From Phycisphaerae bacterium RAS1 (GTDB lineage: Bacteria; Planctomycetota; Phycisphaerae; UBA1845; Fen-1342), in NCBI GenBank assembly GCA_007859745.1, contig SMLU01000001.1, positions 434,001 to 498,000 of the forward strand: 64,000 bases of DNA, given 5' to 3'. The translations under genes and the position numbers were made by a program. Positions within the stretch are counted from its first letter, which is position 1. Every line of letters starts with the position of its first letter. This document shows positions 1 to 9,159 of this stretch, in pieces. The notes under the pieces are model-generated. The model was given only the letters and a program-made list of their open reading frames with translations, was not told where the DNA came from and searched no databases.

Positions 1-188
1 GCTACGAGGTGTTCGCCGCCGCCAAGGCCGCCAACCCGAACTGTCCGGTCGTGCTCATCACCGGCTTCGGCTACGACCCGGATCACTCCATCGTCCGCGC
101 CAGCAAGGAAGGCCTGGCCGGCGTGCTGTTCAAACCCTTCAAGGTCGACCAGCTTCTCGAAACCGTCCGTAAAGCGCTGACCGCGTAG
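1..188 (+). CDS. response regulator receiver domain, C-terminal end (5' truncated)
   Basis: Reading in frame from base 3 gives about 61 residues ending at TAG 186-188. The segment holds the end of a CheY-like receiver fold: a hydrophobic strand VVLITGFG, then an amphipathic helix, then VLFKPFKVDQLLETV. The KPF lysine-proline pair is the conserved Lys of strand beta5 that contacts the phosphorylated Asp in receiver domains. The protein stops about 15 residues after this motif, so nothing follows the receiver. It is either a stand-alone CheY-like regulator or the last domain of a hybrid kinase; the upstream part lies outside the window. Partners cannot be inferred. Confidence 0.8.
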   Translation, partial: YEVFAAAKAANPNCPVVLITGFGYDPDHSIVRASKEGLAGVLFKPFKVDQLLETVRKALTA

Positions 189-309
189 GGTCCGCTGTGC
201 GGACCAAACCCGTGTGCGCCGATCGGTTGGTCCGCACAGCGGACCCTACGCCAGCGATTTGGTCCGCACAGCGGACCCTACATTCCTTGGTCCGCACAGC
301 GGACCCTAC
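185..309. repeat. four copies of a 23-bp palindromic repeat, one inverted
   Basis: The unit contains GGTCCGCACAGCGGACC (itself nearly palindromic) flanked by TT and CTAC. Direct copies lie at 227-249, 259-281 and 287-309; an inverted copy at 185-207 overlaps the stop codon of the receiver gene. The inverted copy can pair with any downstream copy, giving a very stable hairpin directly after the stop. There is no T-tract, so intrinsic termination is not supported. Confidence 0.9.
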
Positions 310-400
310 ATTCCGCTTCTGATTCGCGCGCCGCGGCGTTATCCTGTTGTTGGCGAGAGGGTGTTTTCCGGGCCGCATTCGCGACATTGAGGATATTGCC

Positions 401-2578
401 ATGGCGCTGGTTTCTAGGCAAACAGTCAGATTTCGCGCGCTGATTCCCGTTGTGGTCACGCTGTCGCTGGCCGGCTCAGCCGCCCGCGCCGGCGGAGGAA
501 TGGGGCCGACCGTCACGGTGATTGCGCCCAACGGCGGCGAGTCGCTGACGGCCAACAGCGCCACGACCGTCGAATGGACCGCCAGTGATCCGTCCGGTCT
601 GAACGCGATCAATCTCTACGCCTCGATCGACGACGGCGCAACCTACCAGATCGTCGCTCAGAACCTGTTCGACGTGAGCAGCGTCACCTGGTACCCGCCG
701 AACCGCCCGACCACGCAGGCGCGTTTTCGCGTCAACGTGCTCGACAACTTCGGCAACGAAGGCTCCGACGCAAGCGACAACCCGTTTACCATCGTCAGCC
801 CGGCCGGCGGCACGCTGCCCAGCACGCTGCGCGACTTTGATCTGCCCGGCTCGCAGCCCTTTCAGGCGCCTGAGTACTTTCTCGGACCGCTGAACTGCGA
901 CGGCTGCCACGGAGCGTACGACCCAACGGTCGAGATGGTCTTCAACCACGACGGCAGCATGATGGCCCACGCCTCGCGCGATCCGCTCTTCCTCGCCGCC
1001 ATGACCGTCGCCAACCAGGACGCGCCCGATGCCGGCGACATGTGCATCCGCTGCCATATCCCTTCCGCCTGGCTCAAGGGCCGCGCCGTGCCGACCGACG
1101 GCTCGCAGGTCCTGGAAACCGACAAGCACGGCGTCTCGTGCGAGCACTGCCATTACCTGGTCGATCCGGTCTATGAGGCCGGCGTCAGCCCCGCCGCGGA
1201 CTTCGACATCCTCGCGGGCCTGGCCCAGGTTCCGCTGGAGTTCGGCGACGGCATGTACGTGATCGATCCGACCGGCACGCGCCGCGGACCCTTCCCCGAA
1301 GCCGCCGCCGCTCACGATTACTACTATTCGCCGTTTCACCGCGAGGCCGCGCTGTGCGGCACCTGCCACGATTCCGGCAACCCGATGTTCCAGCGCGAGG
1401 TGGACGGCGATTATGTCTTCAACACATTTGACGCGGCAGCGCCGACCGTTTCACCCAACGACCTGATGCCGCTGGACCGCACCTACAGCGAGTGGCGCCA
1501 CAGCGACTACAACACGCCCGTCGGCGTCTTCGCTCCGCAGCTCGGCGGCAACCGCGACTACGTCCGCATCTGCCAGGACTGCCACATGCGGGCCGTCACC
1601 GGCTACGGATGCAGCCTCTTCCAGACGCCGCTGCGCAACGACCTGCCGCTGCACGACCAGACCGGCGGCAGCACCTGGATGCTGAGCCAGATCGCTTCCG
1701 TCTCGCCGCCCTTCGAGGTGAACCCGGCCGCGATCACCGCCGGCATCAACCGCTCGCGCTACCTGCTGCAAAACGCATCCGAGCTTCAGGCCGACCAGCA
1801 GGGCGCCGAGCTTCGCGTCACCGTGATCAACAACGGCGGCCACAAACTGCCGACCGGATACGTCGAGGGCCGGCGCGTGTGGCTCAACCTGCGATTCTTC
1901 GATCAGAACCTGACGCTGCTGGGCGAATCCGGCGCGTACGACGCCGGCACCGGCGTGTTGACGCTTGATGGGGCGATCAAGGTCTACGAGGCCAGGTACG
2001 GCCTCGACGCGCTCACCGCCCCGCTGGTAGGCAAGCCGCTGGGCCCGTCGTTCCACGCGATGGCGAATAACAAGGTCTGGAAGGACAATCGCATCCCGCC
2101 GCGCGGCTTTGTCAACGCGACCTACGCGGCGTTCGGCGGAGCGCCGGTGGCCGCGAGCTACCCGGACGGACAGTACTGGGATGAGACGTTGTACAGCATC
2201 CCCGCCGGGGCGCGCTCCGCGGAGGTGCGGCTCTACTACCAGAGCATGAGCAAGGAATTTGTGGAGTTTTTGCGGGACGAGAACACGACCGACGGAACCG
2301 GCCTGGCGATGTACAACCTGTGGAACGACAACGGCAAGTGTCCGCCGGAGCTGATGGAGTCGCTCACGCTCGCGCTGCACCCGAACATCCTGGGCGATCT
2401 GAACTGCGACGGCGAGACGAACATCCTGGATATCAACGCGTTCATCCTCGCCATCGGCGATCCGGCGGGTTACATGACGGCTTATCCGGACTGCAAGATC
2501 GAACTCGCCGACATCAACGGCGACACCGAGGTGAATGTGCTGGATATCAACCCGTTTATTGCGCTGCTCGGCGGGTAG
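401..2578 (+). CDS. exported five-haem cytochrome c with C-terminal dockerin module
   Basis: 725 residues. ATG 401 is chosen because a GAGG element lies just upstream and a signal peptide follows immediately (basic start, hydrophobic core, AARA cleavage region near residue 30). The N-terminal third is an Ig-like/fibronectin-like domain. Five CxxCH haem-binding motifs follow near residues 166, 215, 247, 319 and 391. The C-terminus carries two dockerin-like loops (NCDGETNILDIN and NGDTEVNVLDIN). By family knowledge CxxCH sites bind c-type haem in the periplasm or at the cell surface, so the likely role is extracellular electron transfer or a multihaem oxidoreductase. The natural substrate is unknown. 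It stands alone, with no cytochrome maturation genes nearby. Combining haem sites with a dockerin module is unusual. Confidence 0.85.
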   Translation: MALVSRQTVRFRALIPVVVTLSLAGSAARAGGGMGPTVTVIAPNGGESLTANSATTVEWTASDPSGLNAINLYASIDDGATYQIVAQNLFDVSSVTWYPPNRPTTQARFRVNVLDNFGNEGSDASDNPFTIVSPAGGTLPSTLRDFDLPGSQPFQAPEYFLGPLNCDGCHGAYDPTVEMVFNHDGSMMAHASRDPLFLAAMTVANQDAPDAGDMCIRCHIPSAWLKGRAVPTDGSQVLETDKHGVSCEHCHYLVDPVYEAGVSPAADFDILAGLAQVPLEFGDGMYVIDPTGTRRGPFPEAAAAHDYYYSPFHREAALCGTCHDSGNPMFQREVDGDYVFNTFDAAAPTVSPNDLMPLDRTYSEWRHSDYNTPVGVFAPQLGGNRDYVRICQDCHMRAVTGYGCSLFQTPLRNDLPLHDQTGGSTWMLSQIASVSPPFEVNPAAITAGINRSRYLLQNASELQADQQGAELRVTVINNGGHKLPTGYVEGRRVWLNLRFFDQNLTLLGESGAYDAGTGVLTLDGAIKVYEARYGLDALTAPLVGKPLGPSFHAMANNKVWKDNRIPPRGFVNATYAAFGGAPVAASYPDGQYWDETLYSIPAGARSAEVRLYYQSMSKEFVEFLRDENTTDGTGLAMYNLWNDNGKCPPELMESLTLALHPNILGDLNCDGETNILDINAFILAIGDPAGYMTAYPDCKIELADINGDTEVNVLDINPFIALLGG

Positions 2579-2609
2579 GGCGCGGCAAGAGATCGCGGGC
2601 GCCGGGCGC

Positions 2610-3860
2610 TCAGAACTCGTACATCGCCGGCGTGCGGTCGGCGATGATATCCGTCCGGTCAGCGACGCGCTTGTCCAGCGCCTCGCGGTCGTCGAATCGG
2701 AAGCACTCGATTCCGTCCGCCGCACCCGGCTGCGGCGGCAAGCGCCGGCCGCGCACGTCGCAGATGCGCACGTCCTCGCCGCGATACCACGTGATGAAGA
2801 CGCGGTTTTCCGCCGCCCGCGCGCGGATCAGCGGCTCGCTCACTCCCGCGCCGATCACGTCGAAGCAGCGCACGCCGAGGAGCGTCGCCGCGCGGCAAGG
2901 CGCAAAACGGCCCGCCTCTGCCGCGGCCAAGCGCTGCACGTTCGATGATGCGGCCGCCGGCGGAACACCCGGCGTTCTCGCCGCCGCGGCCTCCGCGCCA
3001 CGCGCCCACTCACGGCGCAGCTCGCTCACCTCGGCCGTATCCAGCGGCGGGCCGTTCAGCAGCACCCGGCGCTCAAGCGGCAGCGTTGGACGCCGAATCT
3101 CGCTGGCGCGCGACGCCGGCTCAATCTCCGCGATGCCGATCGCGGTCTCACTCGTGCCAAGCTGCGTCAGGATGTCGCCGGCGGCGCTGCAAACCAGGCT
3201 CGATCCGACAAACGTCGTGCCGCCCTCCTGGCTCCACTTGCTGGCCGACGCGATCGGCACGCCGAACTCCTCGGCCCGGGCGCGAATCAGGAAGTCGGCC
3301 TGCGGATTCCAGAGCTGACCGGGCGCGCCGCCGTTGACCCACGCCGTCGGCTGCACGATGAGCTGCGCCCCGCGCGCCGCGAGCGTGGCGGGGATCTCCG
3401 GCAGGCGGGCGTCGGCACAGATCATGATGCCGACGCGGCCCAGCGGCGTGTCGATCGGCTCGATGCGGTCGCCGGCGGTGAACCAATCGTGATCGAAGTC
3501 CCACAGGAACGACTTGCTGCGTACGCCGAGCAGGGCGCCATCGGCTCCAACCAGCGCCGCCGAATTGAGAAGCCGGTTGTCGCGCTCTTCGACGAAGCCG
3601 ACGCAGATCATCAATCGCAACCGGCGGGCGAGGCCGGCTGCAACGTCGAGCAGATGCGCCGGGCCAGGCAGGCCGCCGCGGCGGGCGGCGTCATACGACG
3701 CGCGGCTGCCGAGGTGGTAGGCCGGCCAGGCGCATTCGGGAAACACCGCCAGGTCGGCCTGCCGCCGGGCCGCGGCGTCGGCCAGCGATTCGATCAGCGC
3801 CAGCGAATCCTGCCAGAACTGAGTGGTCGCTCCCGGCATTTGGCACACGGCGACGCGCAT
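2610..3860 (-). CDS. carbon-nitrogen hydrolase (nitrilase superfamily)
   Basis: 416 residues. The Glu-Lys-Cys catalytic triad of the nitrilase superfamily is visible: E42 in FPECAWPAY, K116 in RSKSFLWDF and C148 in GIMICADARLPE, with the usual spacing. Family members hydrolyse amides, carbamoyl groups or nitriles; the substrate cannot be assigned. The first ~280 residues form the hydrolase domain. The C-terminal ~130 residues are Ala-rich and then rejoin a fold-like segment (GVRCFDVIGAGVSEPLIRAR), so the protein is longer than the ~280-residue norm. No signal peptide, so cytoplasmic. It is convergent with the cytochrome gene (31-bp gap) and lies downstream of the large exported-protein gene on the same strand. 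Confidence 0.85.
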   Translation of the reverse strand: MRVAVCQMPGATTQFWQDSLALIESLADAAARRQADLAVFPECAWPAYHLGSRASYDAARRGGLPGPAHLLDVAAGLARRLRLMICVGFVEERDNRLLNSAALVGADGALLGVRSKSFLWDFDHDWFTAGDRIEPIDTPLGRVGIMICADARLPEIPATLAARGAQLIVQPTAWVNGGAPGQLWNPQADFLIRARAEEFGVPIASASKWSQEGGTTFVGSSLVCSAAGDILTQLGTSETAIGIAEIEPASRASEIRRPTLPLERRVLLNGPPLDTAEVSELRREWARGAEAAAARTPGVPPAAASSNVQRLAAAEAGRFAPCRAATLLGVRCFDVIGAGVSEPLIRARAAENRVFITWYRGEDVRICDVRGRRLPPQPGAADGIECFRFDDREALDKRVADRTDIIADRTPAMYEF

Positions 3861-3901
3861 GACAAACGATGGTACCGGGCGGCGGAACGGTCGATCAACT
3901 C

Positions 3902-4022
3902 AGCCGGCTGGAAGCCGGCCAAGACAAAACAGGACCGGCTGCAAGCCGATACCACACATAAGATGCCACATGGGGCCTGCGACAATCTCGGTCTTTTCAC
4001 TCGCTCTTCGCTACTCGCTACT
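3902..4022. repeat. short intergenic palindromes and CGCTACT heptamers
   Basis: The gap between the hydrolase start and the next stop codon holds the palindrome GCCGGCTGGAAGCCGGC near 3902-3918, a partial second copy, and three tandem CGCT(C/A)(T/C)T heptamers at about 4002-4022. The heptamer also occurs in the array at 16459-16520. No gene is seen here. Confidence 0.6.
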
Positions 4023-4031
4023 CTGAACTAC

Positions 4032-7000
4032 CTAATACTCGTACACCTTCCATTCATCCGCATACCGCAAGGCGTCCGTCCCGACGATGACGAAATGCCG
4101 GTGGTCGCCCGACATGTCGTTCACGCCCAGGAACGACCGCTCGAACAACTTGCCCTTGTACCCGCCGCGCTTCAGCAGCAGGAAATCGGCGTGGGCCGCT
4201 TCGACGCGCTCCGGGGCCGCGGCCAGTTCGCCGCCCTGGTTGAAGAGCGCCAGCTCGGTGCGGCCGTCCAAGAAGCTTTCTTCGACGAATTCCGCCTTGT
4301 CGAGCCGGTAGCTGCCCAGCTCGAGCACGGTCGAAATGCCTTCGAGGAAGGCGTCGCCGTAAGCGTTTTCGAAGCGCAGCAGGTGGGCGGCCACGTCGCG
4401 GCGCAGGGCGCGCAACTCCTCGAACGTCAGGTTGTAGAGCCGCGTGGGGCCGAGGAACTGGTCGTCGGCGCGGGCCAGGTAGTTGTCGGCGTAGTCCTGC
4501 GGAATCAGCCGCTCGCCCAGCTCGTCCAGCATTTCGACCAGGTTCTGAAGGGCGAAGCGGCCGGGGCTGGCATTGAGCGCGACGGCGATCGCGTCCGGGT
4601 CGTTCCACTGCGAGAGGTTCTGCAGCGCCATGTTGGGCGCGTCGAAGAAGTCCTCGTCGTACTCGAGCAGGGAGCGGACGCTGAGCTTGAAGCGCTCGGC
4701 GTAGTCGGCCGCGATGGCCCGGTCGCGGCCGGGCGAGTCAGTGATGAGCTTTCGCGCAATCAGCAGGCGCGTGGTGGCCGCCTCGAAGACGTCGCGCGGC
4801 ACCGAGCCGCGGAACTTGTTGGGGTTGAGGAACACGGAATTGTCGCGAACGCGGTCGGGCTGAAGCGTCTCAAACATCAGTCCGATGCGCAGCTTGGCCA
4901 GCCGGTCGAGCGGATGCTCGGAGCTGGAGAGCATGGGCACTTCGGTCTTGCTGGACGACTCCTTGCTGAGCGGCAGCGAGAAGTAGCCCATGTGCCGCCC
5001 TTCGACCAGGTCGCGCTGCTCGCGCTCGGACGTGGGAAAGCGGGCGCGGATCAGCAAATGCGTCATGGTCTTGGTCTGATCGGTGCGCTCGCCCTTCGCG
5101 ATTCCCGTCAGCGGCGAGCTGCCCTGGGCCGAGCTGCCGCTTTTCGTGAGGAATGACGAGATCGGCGTGACGTTGTTGGGCTTCAGCTCGGTTGTGAAGG
5201 AAGTGAGGTCGTTGGCCGAACCGAGCTGCGTCGAGCCGGGCTGCTGCACGATATTGCCCTGGCTGGAGAAGAAATTGAGCGAAATGCTCGAGTTCTTCTC
5301 CTTCTTTTCGATTCCGGCGTCCTCCACCGTCGTCCGGCGGCGCTTGTCGAAAATCTGCGAATAGGTGCGCATGGCGCGCGAGGCGGTCGCGGGCTTTCCG
5401 CCCAGCTTGTTCATCTCCTCTTCCAGCGCGGCGTGCAGCGCCTCGCCGGATTCAACCGCCAGCAGCCGGCGCTTCGTCTCCACGTCCGTATTGGGATCGC
5501 GCAGCAGCATCGTTAGCACGATCCGGTTGTCGATCGTCTGCAGCTCCTCCTCGGTCAGCGCGGTCGAAGAACCGGGGATCGGCGAAATCTGGAAATCTTC
5601 AATCACCAGCCAGGTGCCCGCCGTCGCGCTGATCTGGCTGATGGCGCCGGTACCGGTGGCGACGATGAGCTGCTGATCTTCCTGCGAAATCAGGGCGGCG
5701 ATTCCATTGTAGGTCTTGCTCTGCGGTCCGACCGGAACGGTGAACGGCGTCAGCTTGTCAGTCTTCTTGATCTTGTGGACGATCAGGTTGCGCTCGATGC
5801 GGTCCCAGAACTGCCGCAGACTGTCCACCACCTCGAAGGACAGGTTGTGCTGGATCCCGTCGGGCGTGACGTACGAGAATCCGGTCGATTGCTGCCGCCC
5901 GTCGAAGAAGATGTCGTCGGCCCCGACCGCGAAGTTCGCGCCGACCGTCGTCGGGCGATCGGCGAAATTCGCCGCCGGCAGCGTCGGCGGGGCGATGACA
6001 ATCGGCGCCACACCCGCTGGAAACGCGCCCGCGGCCACGTTGCCCAGCGTGCTGATCTGAAGCTGCTGGTTGGCGACCGCCAAGAGCGAGTTCAGACCCA
6101 ACTCGCGGATGACGTTTGAAGTTCGAAAACGCTGCGTGTCGTGGACGCCCTGCACGGACGCCGTTATGCGCGACGCCAGCGCGCCGGTCACGATGTCGCG
6201 ATCGGTCAGGCGCACAGCCTCGATGCTGATGATGAAGTCCTCCGCCATACGGCGCTCGACGCTGTCGGCCACGTCGAGGAACTCCTGCACCATCGGCTTG
6301 GGAAGTACGACGTCGACGTTCTTGATGTCCGGATCGAAGTAGACGCCGGCGCGGTCCAGCGGCCAGGGCGGCTGGAAGCCGGCCAGCTCCATCTCCCTGT
6401 TGACGGCGTCGACCAGCGGCCTGAGCCGTTCGATGAACTTGCCGTCCTTGATCACATAGGTGAACCGGCGCGATTCCTTGAGCCATCGCGGTTCGCCCTT
6501 GGCGTCGCCGGTTTTCGCGTCGTACTGCAAGCCGAGCGCCTGGGCGATGCGCTGGCGGGCGGCGGCCTTGTCCTTTTTCAGCGCCGCCTCGTCCTGCTCG
6601 GTCTTGGTTTGAATCTTGGCTTCCGCCTCGGCCCGCCTCTTGTAGTAATCCGGCGAGGCGCGGTCGTAGAGCGGATTGCCTGAGTCGAGCATCTGCCGCG
6701 CGGTCTGCATGACGCGGACGGCGATGCTGATAAACTCCGCGTCGCCCAGCCCATGCACCATAAACCCGGAGATTTCGGTAGCCGGGCCGACGTATTTCTT
6801 CTCGGCCCGATCGGGCGTGTCGATCGAAACCTGCTTGTCCTTAGCAACCGGCGCGACGATCACGTCGCGGGCCGGATCAAAGCGGCCGGCGAAGTTGGTC
6901 TTCAGGTAGTCGCCCAGGGCGTCGAGCAACGCCCCCATGTTGATCCGCTCCAGCGCCGTCATTGCCCCGCTGCGCTCCGACTCGGTCTGCATCGGCAGCG

Positions 7001-7202
7001 GCATGCGGTTGATCTGCTCGCGCAGGATGGCCTGCAGGTCCTCCGGCGTGAATCGCGCCGTGAATCCCGGTGGCGGGGGAGGAGGAGGCGCCGGGGCGGC
7101 CTGTTTCGCCGTCAACTGAATCGTCACGTTCTCAGCCGCTTGCTGTGCAACGGCCAGCGTCGCGCACGCCAGCGCGATTCCGAATCCGATAGCTCGCTTC
7201 AT
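4032..7202 (-). CDS. large exported protein of unknown function
   Basis: 1056 residues from ATG 7202, chosen because a GGAGAAG element sits 4 nt upstream and the protein then opens with a signal peptide (MKRAIGFGIALACATLAVAQQ). A longer upstream frame exists, but it runs through repeat DNA. After a Pro-rich stretch (residues ~35-45) the protein is mostly soluble, with long alpha/beta regions and an acidic, helical middle. A segment around residues 500-560 (ALISQEDQQLIVATGTGAISQI) vaguely recalls secretin-type beta domains, but I cannot establish that. No membrane helix beyond the signal peptide, no catalytic motif, no dockerin. I do not recognise the family. Codon use matches its neighbours. 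Confidence 0.75.
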   Translation of the reverse strand: MKRAIGFGIALACATLAVAQQAAENVTIQLTAKQAAPAPPPPPPPGFTARFTPEDLQAILREQINRMPLPMQTESERSGAMTALERINMGALLDALGDYLKTNFAGRFDPARDVIVAPVAKDKQVSIDTPDRAEKKYVGPATEISGFMVHGLGDAEFISIAVRVMQTARQMLDSGNPLYDRASPDYYKRRAEAEAKIQTKTEQDEAALKKDKAAARQRIAQALGLQYDAKTGDAKGEPRWLKESRRFTYVIKDGKFIERLRPLVDAVNREMELAGFQPPWPLDRAGVYFDPDIKNVDVVLPKPMVQEFLDVADSVERRMAEDFIISIEAVRLTDRDIVTGALASRITASVQGVHDTQRFRTSNVIRELGLNSLLAVANQQLQISTLGNVAAGAFPAGVAPIVIAPPTLPAANFADRPTTVGANFAVGADDIFFDGRQQSTGFSYVTPDGIQHNLSFEVVDSLRQFWDRIERNLIVHKIKKTDKLTPFTVPVGPQSKTYNGIAALISQEDQQLIVATGTGAISQISATAGTWLVIEDFQISPIPGSSTALTEEELQTIDNRIVLTMLLRDPNTDVETKRRLLAVESGEALHAALEEEMNKLGGKPATASRAMRTYSQIFDKRRRTTVEDAGIEKKEKNSSISLNFFSSQGNIVQQPGSTQLGSANDLTSFTTELKPNNVTPISSFLTKSGSSAQGSSPLTGIAKGERTDQTKTMTHLLIRARFPTSEREQRDLVEGRHMGYFSLPLSKESSSKTEVPMLSSSEHPLDRLAKLRIGLMFETLQPDRVRDNSVFLNPNKFRGSVPRDVFEAATTRLLIARKLITDSPGRDRAIAADYAERFKLSVRSLLEYDEDFFDAPNMALQNLSQWNDPDAIAVALNASPGRFALQNLVEMLDELGERLIPQDYADNYLARADDQFLGPTRLYNLTFEELRALRRDVAAHLLRFENAYGDAFLEGISTVLELGSYRLDKAEFVEESFLDGRTELALFNQGGELAAAPERVEAAHADFLLLKRGGYKGKLFERSFLGVNDMSGDHRHFVIVGTDALRYADEWKVYEY

Positions 7203-7346
7203 GGCACTTCTCCAGACAGCACGTATGGAATTGATGATCACACCAACATATTGAAAAACTAGCCGCGGCACGCTGGCGTGGCAAACTGTCAGCAGGTCGT
7301 GGTATTGGAGGGCGTGCCCATTTTTCGCGGCGGGCGGTCCGTCTGT

Positions 7347-7464
7347 CCGAACCCGCCGCGCCAAGCGGCGGGGTGACGTCCAAGCGCGTCCGCGGCAGCG
7401 CGTCATGGATTGACGCCCAGCGCCGCGCGCACCTCAACCCGCCGCTTGGCGCGGCGGGTTCGGA
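7347..7464. repeat. palindromic repeat family 1, copy a
   Basis: Two inverted arms with the core CCGCCGCGCCAAGCGGCGG / CCGCCGCTTGGCGCGGCGG flank a ~58-bp variable centre. This is most of what the 7203-7523 gap holds; the rest is the leader of the 1056-aa protein gene. Other copies are at 9028, 26336, 27692, 47326 and 55362. Confidence 0.9.
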
Positions 7465-7523
7465 AAGACCGCGGTCAACCACCGACAAAGCGACGCACCT
7501 TCCCGTCGAGTCCGCGCAGTGCG

Positions 7524-8915
7524 TCAGGCGTCGACGATTCCCAGCGGGCTGCGGGTCTTCCAGCGGCCGCGGGTGAAGTCCGGCACGTCCACCGGTCGGC
7601 TGCGATTGGCGACGCTCTTTTCGGTCAGCTCGCAGATGGCGCTCATCATCGCCGCGTCGTAGACGTCCATGTCCATCGGCAGCCCCTCCATCAGGCACTT
7701 CACGATGCGGGCGCTTTCGAGGTAATCCATCCCGCCGTGGCCGGCCTTCGCCTCCGCGGTCTCCTTCTTCTTCCAGAGCGGGTGCTCGAACTCGGCGGCA
7801 TACTTGTCGAGGTTCTCCCACTGGTGGGCCGGGCTGCGGCCCTCGATGTGCACGCGGGCCGGGCCGGGCCAGCCCTGCGCCAGGCCGCGCGTGCCCTGCA
7901 CCATCAGAATGCGGCTGTAGGGCCGCGGCAGGTTCGTGTCATGTACAACGTAAAGCGTCTTTTCGAGCGCCGTGCGGATGAGCGTCAGGTTCACGTCACC
8001 GAGCACGTATCTCTCGCTGCGGCGCGGGTCGTCGTCCGCGAGCTGCTCCTGCTGCCAATGCTGCAGCCCGCGCGACGGGCTGCTCATTGAAACAAGGTAG
8101 TCGAGCCGGTCGCCGCGGTTGATGTTCATGCACTGCGCCACCGGCCCCAGCCCGTGCGTCGGATACAGGTTGCCGTTGCGGCGTTTCGAGTGCTCGCGGC
8201 GCCACAATCCCTCGCCGTCCTTGCTGAACTTGATGCTGCGCAGATCGTGCAGATAGCCGCACTCGCCGTGCAGCACCTCGCCCAGAACACCCTGCCGCAC
8301 CATGTTCAGGATCATCAGCTCGTTGCGGTCGTAGTTGCAGTTTTCGAGCATGATGCAGTGCCGGGCGTGCTTCTCCGCGGTCTCGACCAGCTCCCAGCAA
8401 CCGTCCAGCGTGTAGGACGCGGGCACTTCGACCGCGGTGTGCTTGCCATTCTTCATCGCGGCGACGCAGACGGGTACGTGCCATTCCCAGGGCGTCGCGT
8501 TGTAAACGATGTCCAGCTCCTCGGTCTGACACATGCGCTCAAAATCGCGCGGGCCGCGGCTGTAACCGGCGGGTTTGGGCTTGCCGGCCTTCGTGAGCCA
8601 GTCCTGCACGTACTCGATCTTGCCGGGGACGATGTCGCAAACGGCTGTCACCTCGACGTTCGGCATGTTCATCAGGTTCGAAACGTGCACGCAGCCCATG
8701 CCGCCCACGCCGACGATCCCCACCCGGACGCGCTCCAGCGGCTTGCTGGTGAGCGGCGCCTCTGGCGCCGCGCCCAGCCGCGGCGACAGAGCCGCGCAGC
8801 CGGCGGCGCCGGCGCCCGTGGCCGCGGCCAGGCCGGCGAGGGCGGAGAGTTTCAGAAACTCGCGGCGGTCATGGCGGTCTGCGAGCGCCTGCTCGTCAAG
8901 TGGATTCGTCGGCAT
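7524..8915 (-). CDS. GH109-type Gfo/Idh/MocA oxidoreductase-fold glycosidase, Tat-exported lipoprotein
   Basis: 463 residues from ATG 8915, preceded by GAGGTG. The N-terminus has a twin-arginine signal (RREFLKLSALAG, R17-R18) ending in a lipobox with C40 (GAAGC). A Rossmann glycine motif follows (VGIVGVGGMG). Downstream, ENCNYDRNELMILNMVRQG, GNLYPTHGLGPVAQ and NRGDRLDYLVSMSS are strongly reminiscent of GH109 alpha-N-acetylgalactosaminidases, which use bound NAD in a transient-oxidation mechanism. Predicted role: releasing terminal alpha-GalNAc from extracellular glycans. A plain Gfo/Idh/MocA dehydrogenase is the alternative. The next gene encodes a hexosamine kinase fusion on the other strand, divergently arranged, which supports amino-sugar use. 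Confidence 0.85.
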   Translation of the reverse strand: MPTNPLDEQALADRHDRREFLKLSALAGLAAATGAGAAGCAALSPRLGAAPEAPLTSKPLERVRVGIVGVGGMGCVHVSNLMNMPNVEVTAVCDIVPGKIEYVQDWLTKAGKPKPAGYSRGPRDFERMCQTEELDIVYNATPWEWHVPVCVAAMKNGKHTAVEVPASYTLDGCWELVETAEKHARHCIMLENCNYDRNELMILNMVRQGVLGEVLHGECGYLHDLRSIKFSKDGEGLWRREHSKRRNGNLYPTHGLGPVAQCMNINRGDRLDYLVSMSSPSRGLQHWQQEQLADDDPRRSERYVLGDVNLTLIRTALEKTLYVVHDTNLPRPYSRILMVQGTRGLAQGWPGPARVHIEGRSPAHQWENLDKYAAEFEHPLWKKKETAEAKAGHGGMDYLESARIVKCLMEGLPMDMDVYDAAMMSAICELTEKSVANRSRPVDVPDFTRGRWKTRSPLGIVDA

Positions 8916-9027
8916 GGATCGGCACCTCTAGAATGGTGAGGGTAACAGTACCGTCGCGATCGGCCAGCGCGAAGTTGCACGGCCTGAACCACCGACTGCT
9001 GCGCCCGTCGGCCGCGCGTCGGAGCGT

Positions 9028-9124
9028 CGGAACCCGCCGCGCCAAGCGGCGGGGTGAGCTCCGGCGATCAGCGGTGTTGCCGGCGCGCGGAAGTCAACCC
9101 GCCGCTTGGCGCGGCGGGTTCGGA
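9028..9124. repeat. palindromic repeat family 1, copy b
   Basis: Same inverted arms as copy a with a ~40-bp centre. It lies between the divergent GH109-type gene and the hexosamine-kinase fusion, so it replaces much of the shared upstream region. Confidence 0.9.
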
Positions 9125-9159
9125 CAGGCCGGTCTTCGCCGACCGAAATCACGTTTCGC

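Noticed and set aside
185-309. repeats after the response regulator as a CRISPR array
   Set aside because: Spacers are only 5-20 bp and units are palindromic with one inverted copy; no cas genes.
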